NCBI RefSeq assembly: GCF_001280515.1
Contig: NZ_LBIQ01000030.1
Span: forward strand, 1,444,501-1,508,500
Direction: 5' to 3'
Length of the DNA stretch: 64,000 nt
Source: Mangrovimonas sp. ST2L15
GTDB taxonomy: Bacteria > Bacteroidota > Bacteroidia > Flavobacteriales > Flavobacteriaceae
Shown: positions 32,771 to 42,285 of the stretch, in pieces
Layout of the letters: the number at the start of each line of letters is the position of its first letter
Numbering within the stretch: the stretch's first letter is position 1
Made by a program: the position numbers and the translations under genes
The notes under the pieces: generated by a model
The model's input: only the letters and a program-made list of their open reading frames with translations
Database searches by the model: none
Told to the model about the DNA's origin: nothing

Positions 32771-34912
32771 CTAATCTATAATTTCTTCTAATTCTGCATT
32801 CCAAATTGAAAAATTGTCTTCTGCTTGTATGCCACTTATAACACATCTAAGATTGTTTCCATCATCATCTTTTTTTTCAGTAATGGAATATTTTTTCCAA
32901 TGATTGGTCAAAGCTATAGATATGGATTTGTATCGGGTGTAATCTTGTCCACTTTCTTGAAAAAGTAGGTTGATATTACCCTTTCCTTTTAACCATACAG
33001 AAAAATGGAATGTTCCCGTTTTTTTATTTATTTCTTGAAGAATATGACCATCTTTATTTCCTATTCCTATAACATTACTTGCAGTTAAATCACTTATTGG
33101 AGAAGTCGTAACATAGTTTTCCAATTTTAAATCATGTTTGTACCAAATTTTATTATCAAATTCATTATTGTAAAGTAGTAGATTTTTCGTTTCAGGAGGT
33201 GTTATTTCATTACTTCGTGATGAAATGATTTTAGATATTTGACCTGCCATTTCAATTCTTTCCATCATCTCTTCATCAAAAAACTCTTCCTGAGGCACAT
33301 AATCATCAATACCTTTGATTTTTGATAATTCCAAAGGAGGGTCGTCAGAGAATAAATCTTCAACACTCATAGGTCTTTCGTCGCCTCTCCAATCAAAATC
33401 TTTCAGTTTACGGGCATTTTTTGGAAATTGCGATTCTGGGTATGTGATAGCATCTGGTTGTTGCGCCCTGTAATAGCTTTCTAATTCACCATTGTTAAAT
33501 TCAATAGTAATACTACCAGATTTAGCTTTGTCAATGCCAATTAATTCCTGCTTATCATCGCGTGCATAAAAAATAGATTCGGCATTTTTGTTGATATAAA
33601 CTGTTTTAAGTTTATTCGTCTCATCAAAAAAGCCAGTAAGGGTTTTTCCTTTTACTTGATTAAAGCCATCATCACTTATGGTGTCTTGACTTACCAAAAA
33701 GGCATCATAAAAAACATATAAGGAATCAATTGTTTCTGTTTTAGGATTGGAATATATGTGAATGGTATCCCCGGTCATTTGATTTTCCTCATTCCATAGA
33801 ACAGGACGTCGCTTTACGGCAAACGCATCTTTGGACGATAATCTCGCCAAATTAATCATTTGGGTTAATCCTTTTTCGTGGTCAACATGTATCGAATCTG
33901 CTTTTCCACTCATGTCCGATTTATACATCTTCACATTTCTAAATGCCCTAGTAATCCGTTTTTCTGGCTTTCCCGTTACCATTAAGGTATCCGCATGCAT
34001 GTAAATGGAATCCTTTTCCTGAACGGAAATAGCAAGGGCTCTTTTGGTGATGAAAACGGAATCCTTGTCTTTGTAAACTTCGGCATAATGGCCTTTAATA
34101 ACGCTATTATTGATGGTGTCGGTAACTTTAATGTTGTTAGTGGCAGAAGCAAAGCTCCGGTTGTTATCAAAGTACATACTATCACCTTCAAAAATTCGGT
34201 TGTCATAATCAATTCGGGTATTCTTGACTCCATGACCTATTTTCCGTTCCGTATCATAAAAACCTTTTTCACAATAAGTTTTACTATCGGCAGTCGTAAT
34301 GGTTGAAGGACCATACAAATAGGCATAACCCGATTCCGAATAGAAATCAAGTTGGTTGGTATTGATGGTGTATTCTGGATGAACAAGAATGACATCCTTG
34401 ACAAATTGATATTTTTTACTGTCCATGTAGTAACGACCGATTCTACTGGTAATTGTTCCTGAAGAATCTCTTACAACACGTCCTCCCGTTCTATAAAAGG
34501 ATTGCTGTTTTAACCGGTCAAAGTAAAGGGTGTCTGTAGTCAATGTAGAATTAGGTTCGGTTAGAACTACATCACCACTGGCAAATGCTAATTTGGTTTG
34601 ACCACTATATTCTGCATATTTAGCCGTCATATTAATGGTGTCTCCCTGCTTCATGCTTACATTCCCGTAAGCTTCCAAAAAATTCTCATTGCTGTAAAGA
34701 AGCGCTTGATCACAGTACATGTCAACTCCTTCGTGAACTACATGAACTTGACCGGAATCGTCCCTTGTCATCACTTTTAAGCCAGGTGTTTCCTCTTCTT
34801 TGATTTCCAAAAAACCACCGTACTTTATTTCAATTTTCTTAGGCTCTTGAGAATAAATTTGGGTAGCAAATAGAAAAAAGGAAAAAATAAATAACGACTT
34901 CAATATCTTCAA
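32771..34912 (-). CDS. OstA-like periplasmic protein with an added C-terminal module
   Basis: The protein has a signal peptide (MKILKSLFIFSFFLFATQIY, then SQEP) and about 530 residues of OstA/LptA-like beta-strand repeats (YGNVSMKQGDTINMTAKYAE, SDGKA-type units, KGHYAEVYKDKDSVFI). LptA-like proteins carry lipopolysaccharide across the periplasm. At 713 residues it is longer than the OstA-like proteins I expect. Residues of about 590-713 form a separate unit that begins NLLLYNNEFDNKIWYKHD and has FHFSVWLKGKGNINLLF and LTNHWKKYSI. This closely resembles carbohydrate-binding-like jelly-roll modules often seen in phage fibres and secreted enzymes. The fusion is unusual. Confidence 0.85.
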   Translation of the reverse strand: MKILKSLFIFSFFLFATQIYSQEPKKIEIKYGGFLEIKEEETPGLKVMTRDDSGQVHVVHEGVDMYCDQALLYSNENFLEAYGNVSMKQGDTINMTAKYAEYSGQTKLAFASGDVVLTEPNSTLTTDTLYFDRLKQQSFYRTGGRVVRDSSGTITSRIGRYYMDSKKYQFVKDVILVHPEYTINTNQLDFYSESGYAYLYGPSTITTADSKTYCEKGFYDTERKIGHGVKNTRIDYDNRIFEGDSMYFDNNRSFASATNNIKVTDTINNSVIKGHYAEVYKDKDSVFITKRALAISVQEKDSIYMHADTLMVTGKPEKRITRAFRNVKMYKSDMSGKADSIHVDHEKGLTQMINLARLSSKDAFAVKRRPVLWNEENQMTGDTIHIYSNPKTETIDSLYVFYDAFLVSQDTISDDGFNQVKGKTLTGFFDETNKLKTVYINKNAESIFYARDDKQELIGIDKAKSGSITIEFNNGELESYYRAQQPDAITYPESQFPKNARKLKDFDWRGDERPMSVEDLFSDDPPLELSKIKGIDDYVPQEEFFDEEMMERIEMAGQISKIISSRSNEITPPETKNLLLYNNEFDNKIWYKHDLKLENYVTTSPISDLTASNVIGIGNKDGHILQEINKKTGTFHFSVWLKGKGNINLLFQESGQDYTRYKSISIALTNHWKKYSITEKKDDDGNNLRCVISGIQAEDNFSIWNAELEEIID

Positions 34913-34986
34913 ACTAGCTAAAATTTGGTGTCAAAAATAGTGATAAATATGATGTTTTATCGTGTGTTGTGATTTTTTTAATAATA

Positions 34987-35017
34987 AAAAACCTGCCAAA
35001 AAACTTTTGGCAGGTTT
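34987..35017 (-). terminator. Intrinsic terminator of the rel-fur-purA unit
   Basis: A perfect 13 bp stem, AAACCTGCCAAAA with TTTTGGCAGGTTT, and a 3-base loop, followed on the minus strand by a long T-rich run. It lies 22 bp after the purA stop. Confidence 0.85.
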
Positions 35018-35038
35018 GAATTTCTGTGTGAAAGAAAA

Positions 35039-36310
35039 TTATCTGAAAATCGTTTGTTTTCTATCTGGACCTACCGAAACAATGGTGATTGGGATTTCCA
35101 ATTCTTTTTCTAGGAAGGCAATATAGTCATTAAGTTCTGCTGGTAATTGAGATGCTTCAAACATTTCTGTTAAATCTGCTTTCCAACCTTTAAAGTCGGT
35201 GTAAACTGGAGTGACATTTTCCTCTTCTATATTATATGGTAAATGGGTGATTGTATCTCCTTGATAGTTATAAGCGGTACAAACTTTTAAAGTCTCAAAG
35301 CCGGAAAGTACATCAGCTTTCATCATCATTAACTGGGTGACACCATTTACTTGACAAGCATATTTAAGAGCTACTAAATCTAACCACCCACACCTTCTAG
35401 GTCTTCCTGTGGTTGCACCAAATTCATGACCAACACGTGCCATGGTTTCGCCATTCTCATCAAATAATTCAGTAGGAAATGGTCCGGATCCAACTCTTGT
35501 TGTGTATGCCTTGAAAATTCCAAAAACATCTTTAATTTGGTTTGGAGCAACACCTAAACCTGTACAAGCCCCAGCTGCTGTTGTGTTACTTGAGGTTACA
35601 AATGGATAAGTTCCAAAATCGATATCCAATAAAGATCCTTGGGCACCTTCAGCTAAAATAGTTTTATTCTCCTTTTGAGCTTGGAAGATGTATTCTTCGG
35701 AATCAATAAGCTTTAAAGATTTTAAAACGCTCACAGCTTCAAAGAATTCCGTTTCCAACTCTTTAAGGTTATACTCGAGTTCAACGTTGTAGAACTCAAT
35801 CATGGCTTCATGCTTATCTGCTAGAGCTCTATATTTATCTTTCCAATCTGCTAGTTCTAAATCACCAACACGAATTCCATTTCGTCCCGTTTTATCCATG
35901 TAAGTAGGGCCTATTCCTTTTAAGGTAGAGCCGATTTTGGCCTTCCCTTTTGAGGCTTCACTCGCAGCATCCAGCAAACGATGGGTTGGTAGGATGATAT
36001 GAGCTTTTCTGGAAATAAATAATGTTTTTTTATAATCGACGTTTTGTTCGTCTAATTTATCAAGTTCTTTTTTAAAAATGACAGGGTCAATTACAACTCC
36101 ATTTCCAACTAGGTTAATGGCATCTTCATGGAAAATTCCCGATGGGATGGTGTGTAACACATGCTTTTTTCCATTGAAAACTAGAGTGTGTCCCGCATTA
36201 GGGCCTCCTTGAAATCTTGCAATAATATTGTATTTAGAGGTTAGAACGTCAACAATTTTTCCTTTGCCTTCGTCACCCCATTGTAAACCTAGTAGTAAAT
36301 CTACTGCCAT
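35039..36310 (-). CDS. purA: Adenylosuccinate synthase
   Basis: PurA joins IMP and aspartate using GTP, the first committed step to AMP. The 423-residue protein begins DLLLGLQWGDEGKGKIVDVL, with catalytic Asp and Lys in WGDEGKGK. It also has GPNAGHTLVF, IGSTLKGIGPTYMDK, VTSSNTTAAGACTGLG and TTGRPRRCGWLDL. It is the last gene of an operon led by rel: fur is 15 bp upstream. PurA is a known target of inhibition by (p)ppGpp, so the pairing of its gene with the enzyme that makes (p)ppGpp makes physiological sense. Confidence 0.97.
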   Translation of the reverse strand: MAVDLLLGLQWGDEGKGKIVDVLTSKYNIIARFQGGPNAGHTLVFNGKKHVLHTIPSGIFHEDAINLVGNGVVIDPVIFKKELDKLDEQNVDYKKTLFISRKAHIILPTHRLLDAASEASKGKAKIGSTLKGIGPTYMDKTGRNGIRVGDLELADWKDKYRALADKHEAMIEFYNVELEYNLKELETEFFEAVSVLKSLKLIDSEEYIFQAQKENKTILAEGAQGSLLDIDFGTYPFVTSSNTTAAGACTGLGVAPNQIKDVFGIFKAYTTRVGSGPFPTELFDENGETMARVGHEFGATTGRPRRCGWLDLVALKYACQVNGVTQLMMMKADVLSGFETLKVCTAYNYQGDTITHLPYNIEEENVTPVYTDFKGWKADLTEMFEASQLPAELNDYIAFLEKELEIPITIVSVGPDRKQTIFR

Positions 36311-36325
36311 TTTAATAATAAGTTA

Positions 36326-36775
36326 TTAGTTGTTTTTTCTATTCCCGTAAAAGTAAAGTGAGTGGTTTTTTATTTCAATATCAAACACTTCTTCAATGGT
36401 TTTTTTAATGCTTTGAATCCTTGGATCACAAAACTCGATAACCTCTCCAGTATCAGTAAGGATGACGTGGTCGTGTTGTTTATCAAAATAAGATTTTTCG
36501 TAGTGGGCTTGGTTTTGGCCAAATTGATGCTTTCTTACCAATCCACATTCTAGAAGTAACTCAATGGTGTTATAAAGTGTTGCCCTACTAACACGATACT
36601 TTTTGTTTTTCATGTTAAGGTAGAGGGATTCTATATCAAAATGTTCTTCACTATCATAAATCTCTTGAAGGATGGCATATCTTTCAGGTGTTTTACGGTG
36701 CCCTTTTTCTTCTAAATAGGCCGTGAAGACATTTTTTACAATTTCTTGATTTTTACTATCTGTTTTTACACTCAT
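36326..36775 (-). CDS. Fur family transcriptional repressor
   Basis: The 149-residue winged-helix protein has the Fur layout: [42 protein letters not shown] (recognition helix) and the C-terminal dimer domain with [18 protein letters not shown]. It lacks the two CxxC zinc motifs of classical Fur: I see single cysteines (LECGL, EFCDP) but no CxxC pair. The regulatory metal site may still form with HDH. Ferric uptake, Zur, PerR and other roles are possible. It sits between rel and purA in the same transcript. Confidence 0.88.
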   Translation of the reverse strand: MSVKTDSKNQEIVKNVFTAYLEEKGHRKTPERYAILQEIYDSEEHFDIESLYLNMKNKKYRVSRATLYNTIELLLECGLVRKHQFGQNQAHYEKSYFDKQHDHVILTDTGEVIEFCDPRIQSIKKTIEEVFDIEIKNHSLYFYGNRKNN

Positions 36776-36803
36776 AATTCCAACTGCAAATTTACACTAA
36801 TTT

Positions 36804-39023
36804 TTAAACTCTAGACACTTTCTCGATACCATTAATTTTTTTCAAATGATCCATAAGTTTATTGAGCATGTTATTGTTCTTGACTACCACATTTATTTTT
36901 CCGTGAAATACACCGTCGTCACTTTCAAAACTGATGCTCTTCATATTAACATGCATGTTTGAGGATATTACCTGAGTAATATTGTTGACGAGCCCCAAAT
37001 TGTCAATTCCTGAAAGTTTGATTTGAGTGGTAAACTCCTGTTGGGATGAATCTACCCACTTAGCAGACATGATTCGGTATGCATAATTTGATTGCAAACT
37101 CAATGCATTTGGACAATTTTTCTTATGCACCTTTAAACCATCATTAATGGTTAAGAAGCCAAAAACAGGGTCTCCTGGTATCGGATTGCAGCAACTGGCC
37201 AATTTGTACTCCAGTCTTTGTTCATCTTTACCAAACACAAGCAAATCGTAATTGGTTGTAATTTCATCCCTTTCTAATTCTTCCTTGGGAATAGAGTGGG
37301 TTTTACGTCCAATTTTTCCTTTGATATAACTCATCAAGGCATTACTTCTTGAAGAAGCATATTCCTTGATCATTTTGCTGTCTATCGTTCCTATTCCTAC
37401 CCGATAAAATAAATCTAAACTGGTGCTCAATTTAAAGTAATTGACCATTTCATTAATAGACCTCTCATTGAGTTCTATTTTGAGCTGTTTTAATTTCCTT
37501 CGTAGTATTTCCTTGCCATCCTCGGCAATTCGCTTTTTATCGGCTTTAAGAACAGATTTTATTTTACTTCTGGCTCTGGCTGTTGTGGCGTAATCCAACC
37601 AATTGGTACTGGGTTTGACTGACTCTGAAGTTAATATTTCTACACGGTCACCACTTTTTAATTCGTAACTCAAAGGAACCAACTTGCTATTCACTTTGGC
37701 ACCTCGGGTTTTCATTCCTACCTCAGTATGTATGCTGAAAGCAAAATCAAGTGGAGTTGCACCCTTTGGCAGAGATTTTAATTCACCCTTAGGTGTGAAC
37801 ACGAATATTTCTTTGGAGTATAAGTTTAGCTTAAACTGTTCAACAAAATCCACGGCACTGCCTTCCGGATTTTCTAAGGCATCCTGTAGTTTTGAAATCC
37901 AGCCGTCCAAAGAATCATCATTATCATCTCCTTCTTTGTATTTGTAATGAGCGGCATAACCTTTTTCAGCTATTTCATTCATTCGCTCACTTCTTATTTG
38001 AACTTCTACCCAACGGCTTTTTGGACCAATAACTGTAATATGAAGTGCCTCATAACCTGTTGATTTTGGTGAGGAAATCCAATCTCGAAGTCGAATTGGG
38101 TTGGGTCTGAAGTGGTCTGTTACAATCGAATAAATCTTCCAGGCCAGAAATTTTTCATTCTGCCTATCACTTCTATAAATGATTCTAACGGCGAACTTGT
38201 CATAAACTTCGTCAAAGGAAACCCCTTGATTCAACATTTTTCTCCTTATCGAGAAGATTGATTTAGGACGTCCCTTAATCACATAGTTCAAACCTTCCTT
38301 ATCCAGTGATCTTTTCAAGACATCACTGAATTCAGCAATGTACTCATCCTGCTCTTCCTTACTTTCTTTCATTTTGGTAAGGATATCATTATAAGTTTCA
38401 GGTTCGGTATATTTCAAACCTAGGTCTTCTAGCTCTGTCTTGATGTTATAAAGACCAATTCTATGCGCCAAAGGGGCATAGATGTAAAGCGTTTCAGAAG
38501 CTATTTTTTCCTGTTTGTCAGACCTCATGGAATCCATGGTTTGCATGTTGTGAAGTCTGTCAGCTATTTTAATTATTATTACTCTCACATCATCATTAAG
38601 AGTGAGAAGCATTTTTCTGAAATTCTCAGCTTGAAGCGAAATATCACCAGATTGCTTTAAGGAAGAAATTTTAGTTAGCCCATCAACAATTCTGGCCACT
38701 ATGGGTCCGAACATGTTATGGATGTCTTCAACAGAATAATTTTCATTGTCTTCAACTACATCGTGAAGAAGAGCAGCTGCAATAGAGGTAGCATCAAGAC
38801 CAATTTCTTGAGCCACGATTTTAGCAACCGCAATAGGATGAAATATATATGCCTCACCAGACTTTCTGCGTTGATCTTTATGGGCTTCTAAAGCAACTTC
38901 AAAAGCCTTTCTTATCAATTTTTTATCCGTGGAAGAAAGGGTTCTGTAACTTACCTTAAGTAATTCCCTGTAAGCCTTGGCAATGGCAGCATTTTCCTTC
39001 TCTATGTCTACATCAGTCATCAT
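36804..39023 (-). CDS. Bifunctional (p)ppGpp synthetase/hydrolase (RelA/SpoT family)
   Basis: At 739 residues this is a full-length Rel. It has an intact HD hydrolase motif (HDVVED, 87-92), a synthetase domain (YVIKGRPKSIFSIRRKM, DKFAVRIIYR, STGYEALHITVIG and EVQIRSERM), a TGS domain (IFVFTPKGELKSLPKGATPL) and a C-terminal ACT domain (SGIDNLGLVNNITQVI). Both catalytic sites look conserved, so it should make and degrade (p)ppGpp in response to amino acid starvation. The first two codons are both ATG (39023 or 39020); the second matches the family start. It leads the rel-fur-purA operon. Confidence 0.96.
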   Translation of the reverse strand: MMTDVDIEKENAAIAKAYRELLKVSYRTLSSTDKKLIRKAFEVALEAHKDQRRKSGEAYIFHPIAVAKIVAQEIGLDATSIAAALLHDVVEDNENYSVEDIHNMFGPIVARIVDGLTKISSLKQSGDISLQAENFRKMLLTLNDDVRVIIIKIADRLHNMQTMDSMRSDKQEKIASETLYIYAPLAHRIGLYNIKTELEDLGLKYTEPETYNDILTKMKESKEEQDEYIAEFSDVLKRSLDKEGLNYVIKGRPKSIFSIRRKMLNQGVSFDEVYDKFAVRIIYRSDRQNEKFLAWKIYSIVTDHFRPNPIRLRDWISSPKSTGYEALHITVIGPKSRWVEVQIRSERMNEIAEKGYAAHYKYKEGDDNDDSLDGWISKLQDALENPEGSAVDFVEQFKLNLYSKEIFVFTPKGELKSLPKGATPLDFAFSIHTEVGMKTRGAKVNSKLVPLSYELKSGDRVEILTSESVKPSTNWLDYATTARARSKIKSVLKADKKRIAEDGKEILRRKLKQLKIELNERSINEMVNYFKLSTSLDLFYRVGIGTIDSKMIKEYASSRSNALMSYIKGKIGRKTHSIPKEELERDEITTNYDLLVFGKDEQRLEYKLASCCNPIPGDPVFGFLTINDGLKVHKKNCPNALSLQSNYAYRIMSAKWVDSSQQEFTTQIKLSGIDNLGLVNNITQVISSNMHVNMKSISFESDDGVFHGKINVVVKNNNMLNKLMDHLKKINGIEKVSRV

Positions 39024-39111
39024 ATATCTAAAATAGCAATAAGAAAATTAATGAACAATATTTTGGTCAGAATTTAAGATGAAGTCTGGGATTGAATAGA
39101 TAAATGGTTAA

Positions 39112-40344
39112 CTACTTTTTTAAATTCTTAATACGTTGCAACAAAGTAGGGTGTGAATAATGCACAAACACATAGCTTGAATGCGGTGTGAGATTACTCA
39201 AGCTGTTTTTGGATAACTTTTTTAGTGATGTAATAAGAGGTGCTGCTCGAAAAGTATTTTTGGCATACTCATCGGCTTGATATTCAAATTTTCTAGAGAA
39301 CCAATTCATAATAAGTCCTGTGATTTCTGAAATAGGAGAGTAAAGCAATCCGAAGGCTACAAGGGCAATATGAAAACTGTGTTTTTCAACGCCTAATGCT
39401 TCAGAAAGTACGGGATTGGAAATAAAAAGGGATAGAATATAAAAGGTGAATCCGGTTAATATAATGGACGTTATTAAGTTGAAAATAATATGCTTCTTTT
39501 TGTAGTGACCCACCTCATGAGCCAAAACGGAAACAATTTCATCTTCATCCAAATCGTTGATTAAAGTGTCATAAAGCGTGACACGCTTTTCACTGCCAAA
39601 ACCCGAAAAATAGGCATTGGCTTTAGTGCTCCTTTTCGAACCATCAATGACAAAAATTTTGTTTAGCTGAAACCCAACGGATTCTGCGTATTCTGAGATT
39701 TTATTTCTTAAAGATCCTTCTTCCAAAGGTGTCTGTTTGTTGAAAAGTGGTACTATTAATCTGGAGTAAAACATATTCATAAAAACAGTGAATACGGTTA
39801 CTATTCCCCAAGCGTAAAGCCAAAAATAATTTCCTGTCGATTTATAAAACCAAATGATAAGAGCTAAGATGCCTCCACCCAAAACAGCGGACATAAGCCA
39901 TCCTTTTATTTTATCTAAAAAGAAGGTTTTTTTGGTGGTTTTGTTAAATCCAAAGGCTTCTTCAATTACAAAAGTTTTATAATATGAAAAGGGTATAGTG
40001 ATAATACTGCTTGCCAGCATGATGATTCCGAAGAAAATCAAGGCTACCAAAATATCATTATCAGTTAAGGTTCTGGCTAAATTATCTACAATTTCAAATC
40101 CATCCAAAAGGATAAAACCAACTGTTAAAATCAACGAAAAAGTTGAGGAAAATAGTCCAAATTTGTAATTGGTAGCCTTATAATGTTGTGATTTCTTATA
40201 CTCTTCTGGATCATAAACATCTTTTAACTCATCAGGAAGATGGTCATTAAAATGTTTGGCATTAAGTCCATCTAGAATTTTATCGATGATAAAATCAATG
40301 ATAATAATAGCTAAAATGATGTATAAAAGGGAGGAGGCAGTCAT
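39112..40344 (-). CDS. M48 family membrane metallopeptidase (Ste24-like)
   Basis: A zinc peptidase of the CAAX-protease type in the inner membrane. The catalytic HEVGH is in SVLAHEVGHYKKKHI, with the third ligand in the QADEYAKNTF region (Glu). About seven hydrophobic segments are present, beginning SLLYIILAIIIIDFIIDKI. The 410-residue length from the ATG at 40344 is typical. A longer reading from 40401 would overlap the upstream methyltransferase gene, whereas this start leaves a 4 bp gap. It probably clears misfolded membrane proteins or processes peptides. Confidence 0.92.
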   Translation of the reverse strand: MTASSLLYIILAIIIIDFIIDKILDGLNAKHFNDHLPDELKDVYDPEEYKKSQHYKATNYKFGLFSSTFSLILTVGFILLDGFEIVDNLARTLTDNDILVALIFFGIIMLASSIITIPFSYYKTFVIEEAFGFNKTTKKTFFLDKIKGWLMSAVLGGGILALIIWFYKSTGNYFWLYAWGIVTVFTVFMNMFYSRLIVPLFNKQTPLEEGSLRNKISEYAESVGFQLNKIFVIDGSKRSTKANAYFSGFGSEKRVTLYDTLINDLDEDEIVSVLAHEVGHYKKKHIIFNLITSIILTGFTFYILSLFISNPVLSEALGVEKHSFHIALVAFGLLYSPISEITGLIMNWFSRKFEYQADEYAKNTFRAAPLITSLKKLSKNSLSNLTPHSSYVFVHYSHPTLLQRIKNLKK

Positions 40345-40348
40345 TGGG

Positions 40349-41143
40349 TTATAAAAAATTGCGTTGTCTTTTGGCTTCAAAAATAAGAATTCCTGCTGCA
40401 ACCGATACGTTCATGGAATCAATTTCTCCTTGCATCGGAATTACAATGTTTTGGGAGCTGTTATTTAACCATAAATCACTAAGGCCGGTCGCTTCGGTAC
40501 CAACTACAATAGCCGATGGCTTGGTGAAATTTTGTGTCTGATAGGGGATGGAGGCCTGTAAAGCGGCACAAAAAATAGCGACTTGATTTGACTTAAGAAA
40601 GTCAATGATTTCTTGTGTGGACCCCATAGCTATGGGCTTAGTAAAAACACATCCCACACTTGAACGAATGATGTTGGGGTTGTATAAATCTGTTTTTGGG
40701 TTGGCAATAATTACGGCATCTAAGTTGGCTGCATCTGCGGTTCTTAATAAAGCACCAATATTTCCAGGTTTTTCAGGAGCTTCAGCAACCAAAATTAAGG
40801 GGGCTTCATTTTTAAATTTCAAATCACTTAAATGATGTGATTTTGATTTGGCAACAGCAATCACACCTTCAGTGGTGTCACGGTGAGCCAGTTTTTGAAA
40901 GACTTCCAGTGAAATTTCTATAATGGAAGTACCTTCCTTTTCATATTCTAAAGCATCAGATTCTGAAAAAAACTCTCCATAGAAAAGCAACATGTCCAAT
41001 TGATAACCGCCTTTAATGGCTAGCGCCAATTCTCGTTGTCCCTCAATTAAAAATAGCCCCGATTTTTTACGATCGCGGGATTTGTCCTTAAGTTGAACCA
41101 GTTGTTTAATTAAAGGGTTTTGCGGACTAGAAATGTGTTTCAT
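40349..41143 (-). CDS. TrmH family RNA methyltransferase (SpoU)
   Basis: A 264-residue SpoU/TrmH enzyme that makes 2'-O-methylribose in rRNA or tRNA. The three motifs are complete: APEKPGNIGALLRTADAANL (motif 1), IVVGTEATGLSDLWL (motif 2) and IPMQGEIDSMNVSVAAGI (motif 3, knotted SAM site). The N-terminal domain has SPQNPLIKQLVQLKDKSRDR and SGLFLIEGQRELALAI, typical of the 23S rRNA group. The start overlaps the stop of the upstream DUF3810 gene by 1 base (TGATG). Confidence 0.9.
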   Translation of the reverse strand: MKHISSPQNPLIKQLVQLKDKSRDRKKSGLFLIEGQRELALAIKGGYQLDMLLFYGEFFSESDALEYEKEGTSIIEISLEVFQKLAHRDTTEGVIAVAKSKSHHLSDLKFKNEAPLILVAEAPEKPGNIGALLRTADAANLDAVIIANPKTDLYNPNIIRSSVGCVFTKPIAMGSTQEIIDFLKSNQVAIFCAALQASIPYQTQNFTKPSAIVVGTEATGLSDLWLNNSSQNIVIPMQGEIDSMNVSVAAGILIFEAKRQRNFL

Positions 41144-42210
41144 CAGAGTGCTTTATTTTCAAAATAATTTACCACCAAAGCTACAACATAACTATAGCTT
41201 TTCATACCATCTTGTTGATTGTTGACCTTCAAAAAATGGTTGTAACTGCTTTGGAACAATGGTTCCAAAGGATTTTGGTATTCCATCCAAAAATTTTGAA
41301 CCTCTTGATAGTTTTTCAAAATACCAATGTGGATTTTTTCTTTCAAAGTTTCATAGGCTTCAGGGTCTCTTCTATAAACCTCTAACAAGCAGTGTTTTAA
41401 AGCAAAAGTGTAACCACAATAATTAAAATAAACATTTGGATGGTTAATAGCCGCTAAACTACCAATAAAGTTAGCCTCATTTTCTGCAGCATACCCCAGT
41501 TGATGAGCTACCTCATGAGAAGATACAACAGGAAATCTATAAATAGGAATGTACCCATCCACATGGGCTTCATTGGTTAGCGGATTTAAATAGCCACTAA
41601 ATCCCATGTAGGTAAGCGGCAAGCTAAATAACGATTTTTTGATACTTTTAGGTTTATAGTCTAAATCTGGAAATTCTTCCCTTAGACGATGGTAGCCATC
41701 AGGAACCATTTTAAAAACTTCCATTTCTTTGAATGGCACCAATACTTTTACAGAATCATTTTTGGTAAGTTGAAGTTGTAAAGTGTTGGATTTTTCAATT
41801 AGCTTTTCAGTAACAGCCATAAGTTGTTCTGTGGAATAATCAGCTTCCAAATTCAATTTTTGATGAAGAGGAAGTCGATAATAGTTCATTCCCCATAGCA
41901 GGTGAAATGCAAAATAGATCACAGAAAAAGCCGAAAAAACATCCAGAAACCAACCTTTGGTGTCTTGCGTAATTCTTTTGGCATTGAGTATGAGCCATCT
42001 TAAAATATAAATGATGGCAATGGCATAGAAAAGGTCTCCAAAAGAAAACGGTAACCATCCTAAGGTGAATCTGAAAATTTTTGAAACTATGGGATAAAAT
42101 CCCAAACTATAATGGGTTTCCACGGTTTCAGGATAAACGGAAATCCACTTAATAAAAAGGATTTGTGGAATAATGGCAAGTGCTAGGAATAATTTTGGGC
42201 TTTTCCTCAT
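41143..42210 (-). CDS. DUF3810 membrane protein with HExxH motif
   Basis: The 355-residue protein has three hydrophobic segments at the N-terminus (LFLALAIIPQILFIKWI, LFYAIAIIYILRWLI, VFSAFSVIYFAFHLLW). A soluble domain follows with SSHEVAHQLGYAAENEANF, a HExxH zinc motif with a downstream acidic cluster like a peptidase of the gluzincin kind. DUF3810 proteins are assigned no function; a zinc peptidase at the cell envelope is inference. It leads the unit DUF3810-TrmH-M48, where the last gene also codes a HExxH peptidase. Confidence 0.87.
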   Translation of the reverse strand: MRKSPKLFLALAIIPQILFIKWISVYPETVETHYSLGFYPIVSKIFRFTLGWLPFSFGDLFYAIAIIYILRWLILNAKRITQDTKGWFLDVFSAFSVIYFAFHLLWGMNYYRLPLHQKLNLEADYSTEQLMAVTEKLIEKSNTLQLQLTKNDSVKVLVPFKEMEVFKMVPDGYHRLREEFPDLDYKPKSIKKSLFSLPLTYMGFSGYLNPLTNEAHVDGYIPIYRFPVVSSHEVAHQLGYAAENEANFIGSLAAINHPNVYFNYCGYTFALKHCLLEVYRRDPEAYETLKEKIHIGILKNYQEVQNFWMEYQNPLEPLFQSSYNHFLKVNNQQDGMKSYSYVVALVVNYFENKAL

Positions 42211-42232
42211 AAACCCAAAAATAGGGAATTGT

Positions 42233-42264
42233 TTGTTATACTTTTATGCTTATCCATACCTTTG
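42233..42264 (+). promoter_or_regulatory. Promoter of pepD
   Basis: TTG (42233-42235) and a perfect TACCTTTG (42257-42264) are 21 bp apart, 21 bp before the ATG; a well-matched Bacteroidota promoter. Confidence 0.65.
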
Positions 42265-42285
42265 TGAAACATTTAATACACAACT

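Noticed and set aside
33982-34306. Antisense open frames of 80-103 codons within the OstA-like gene
   Set aside because: They are shadows of a well-supported secreted protein and have no start context or family features.
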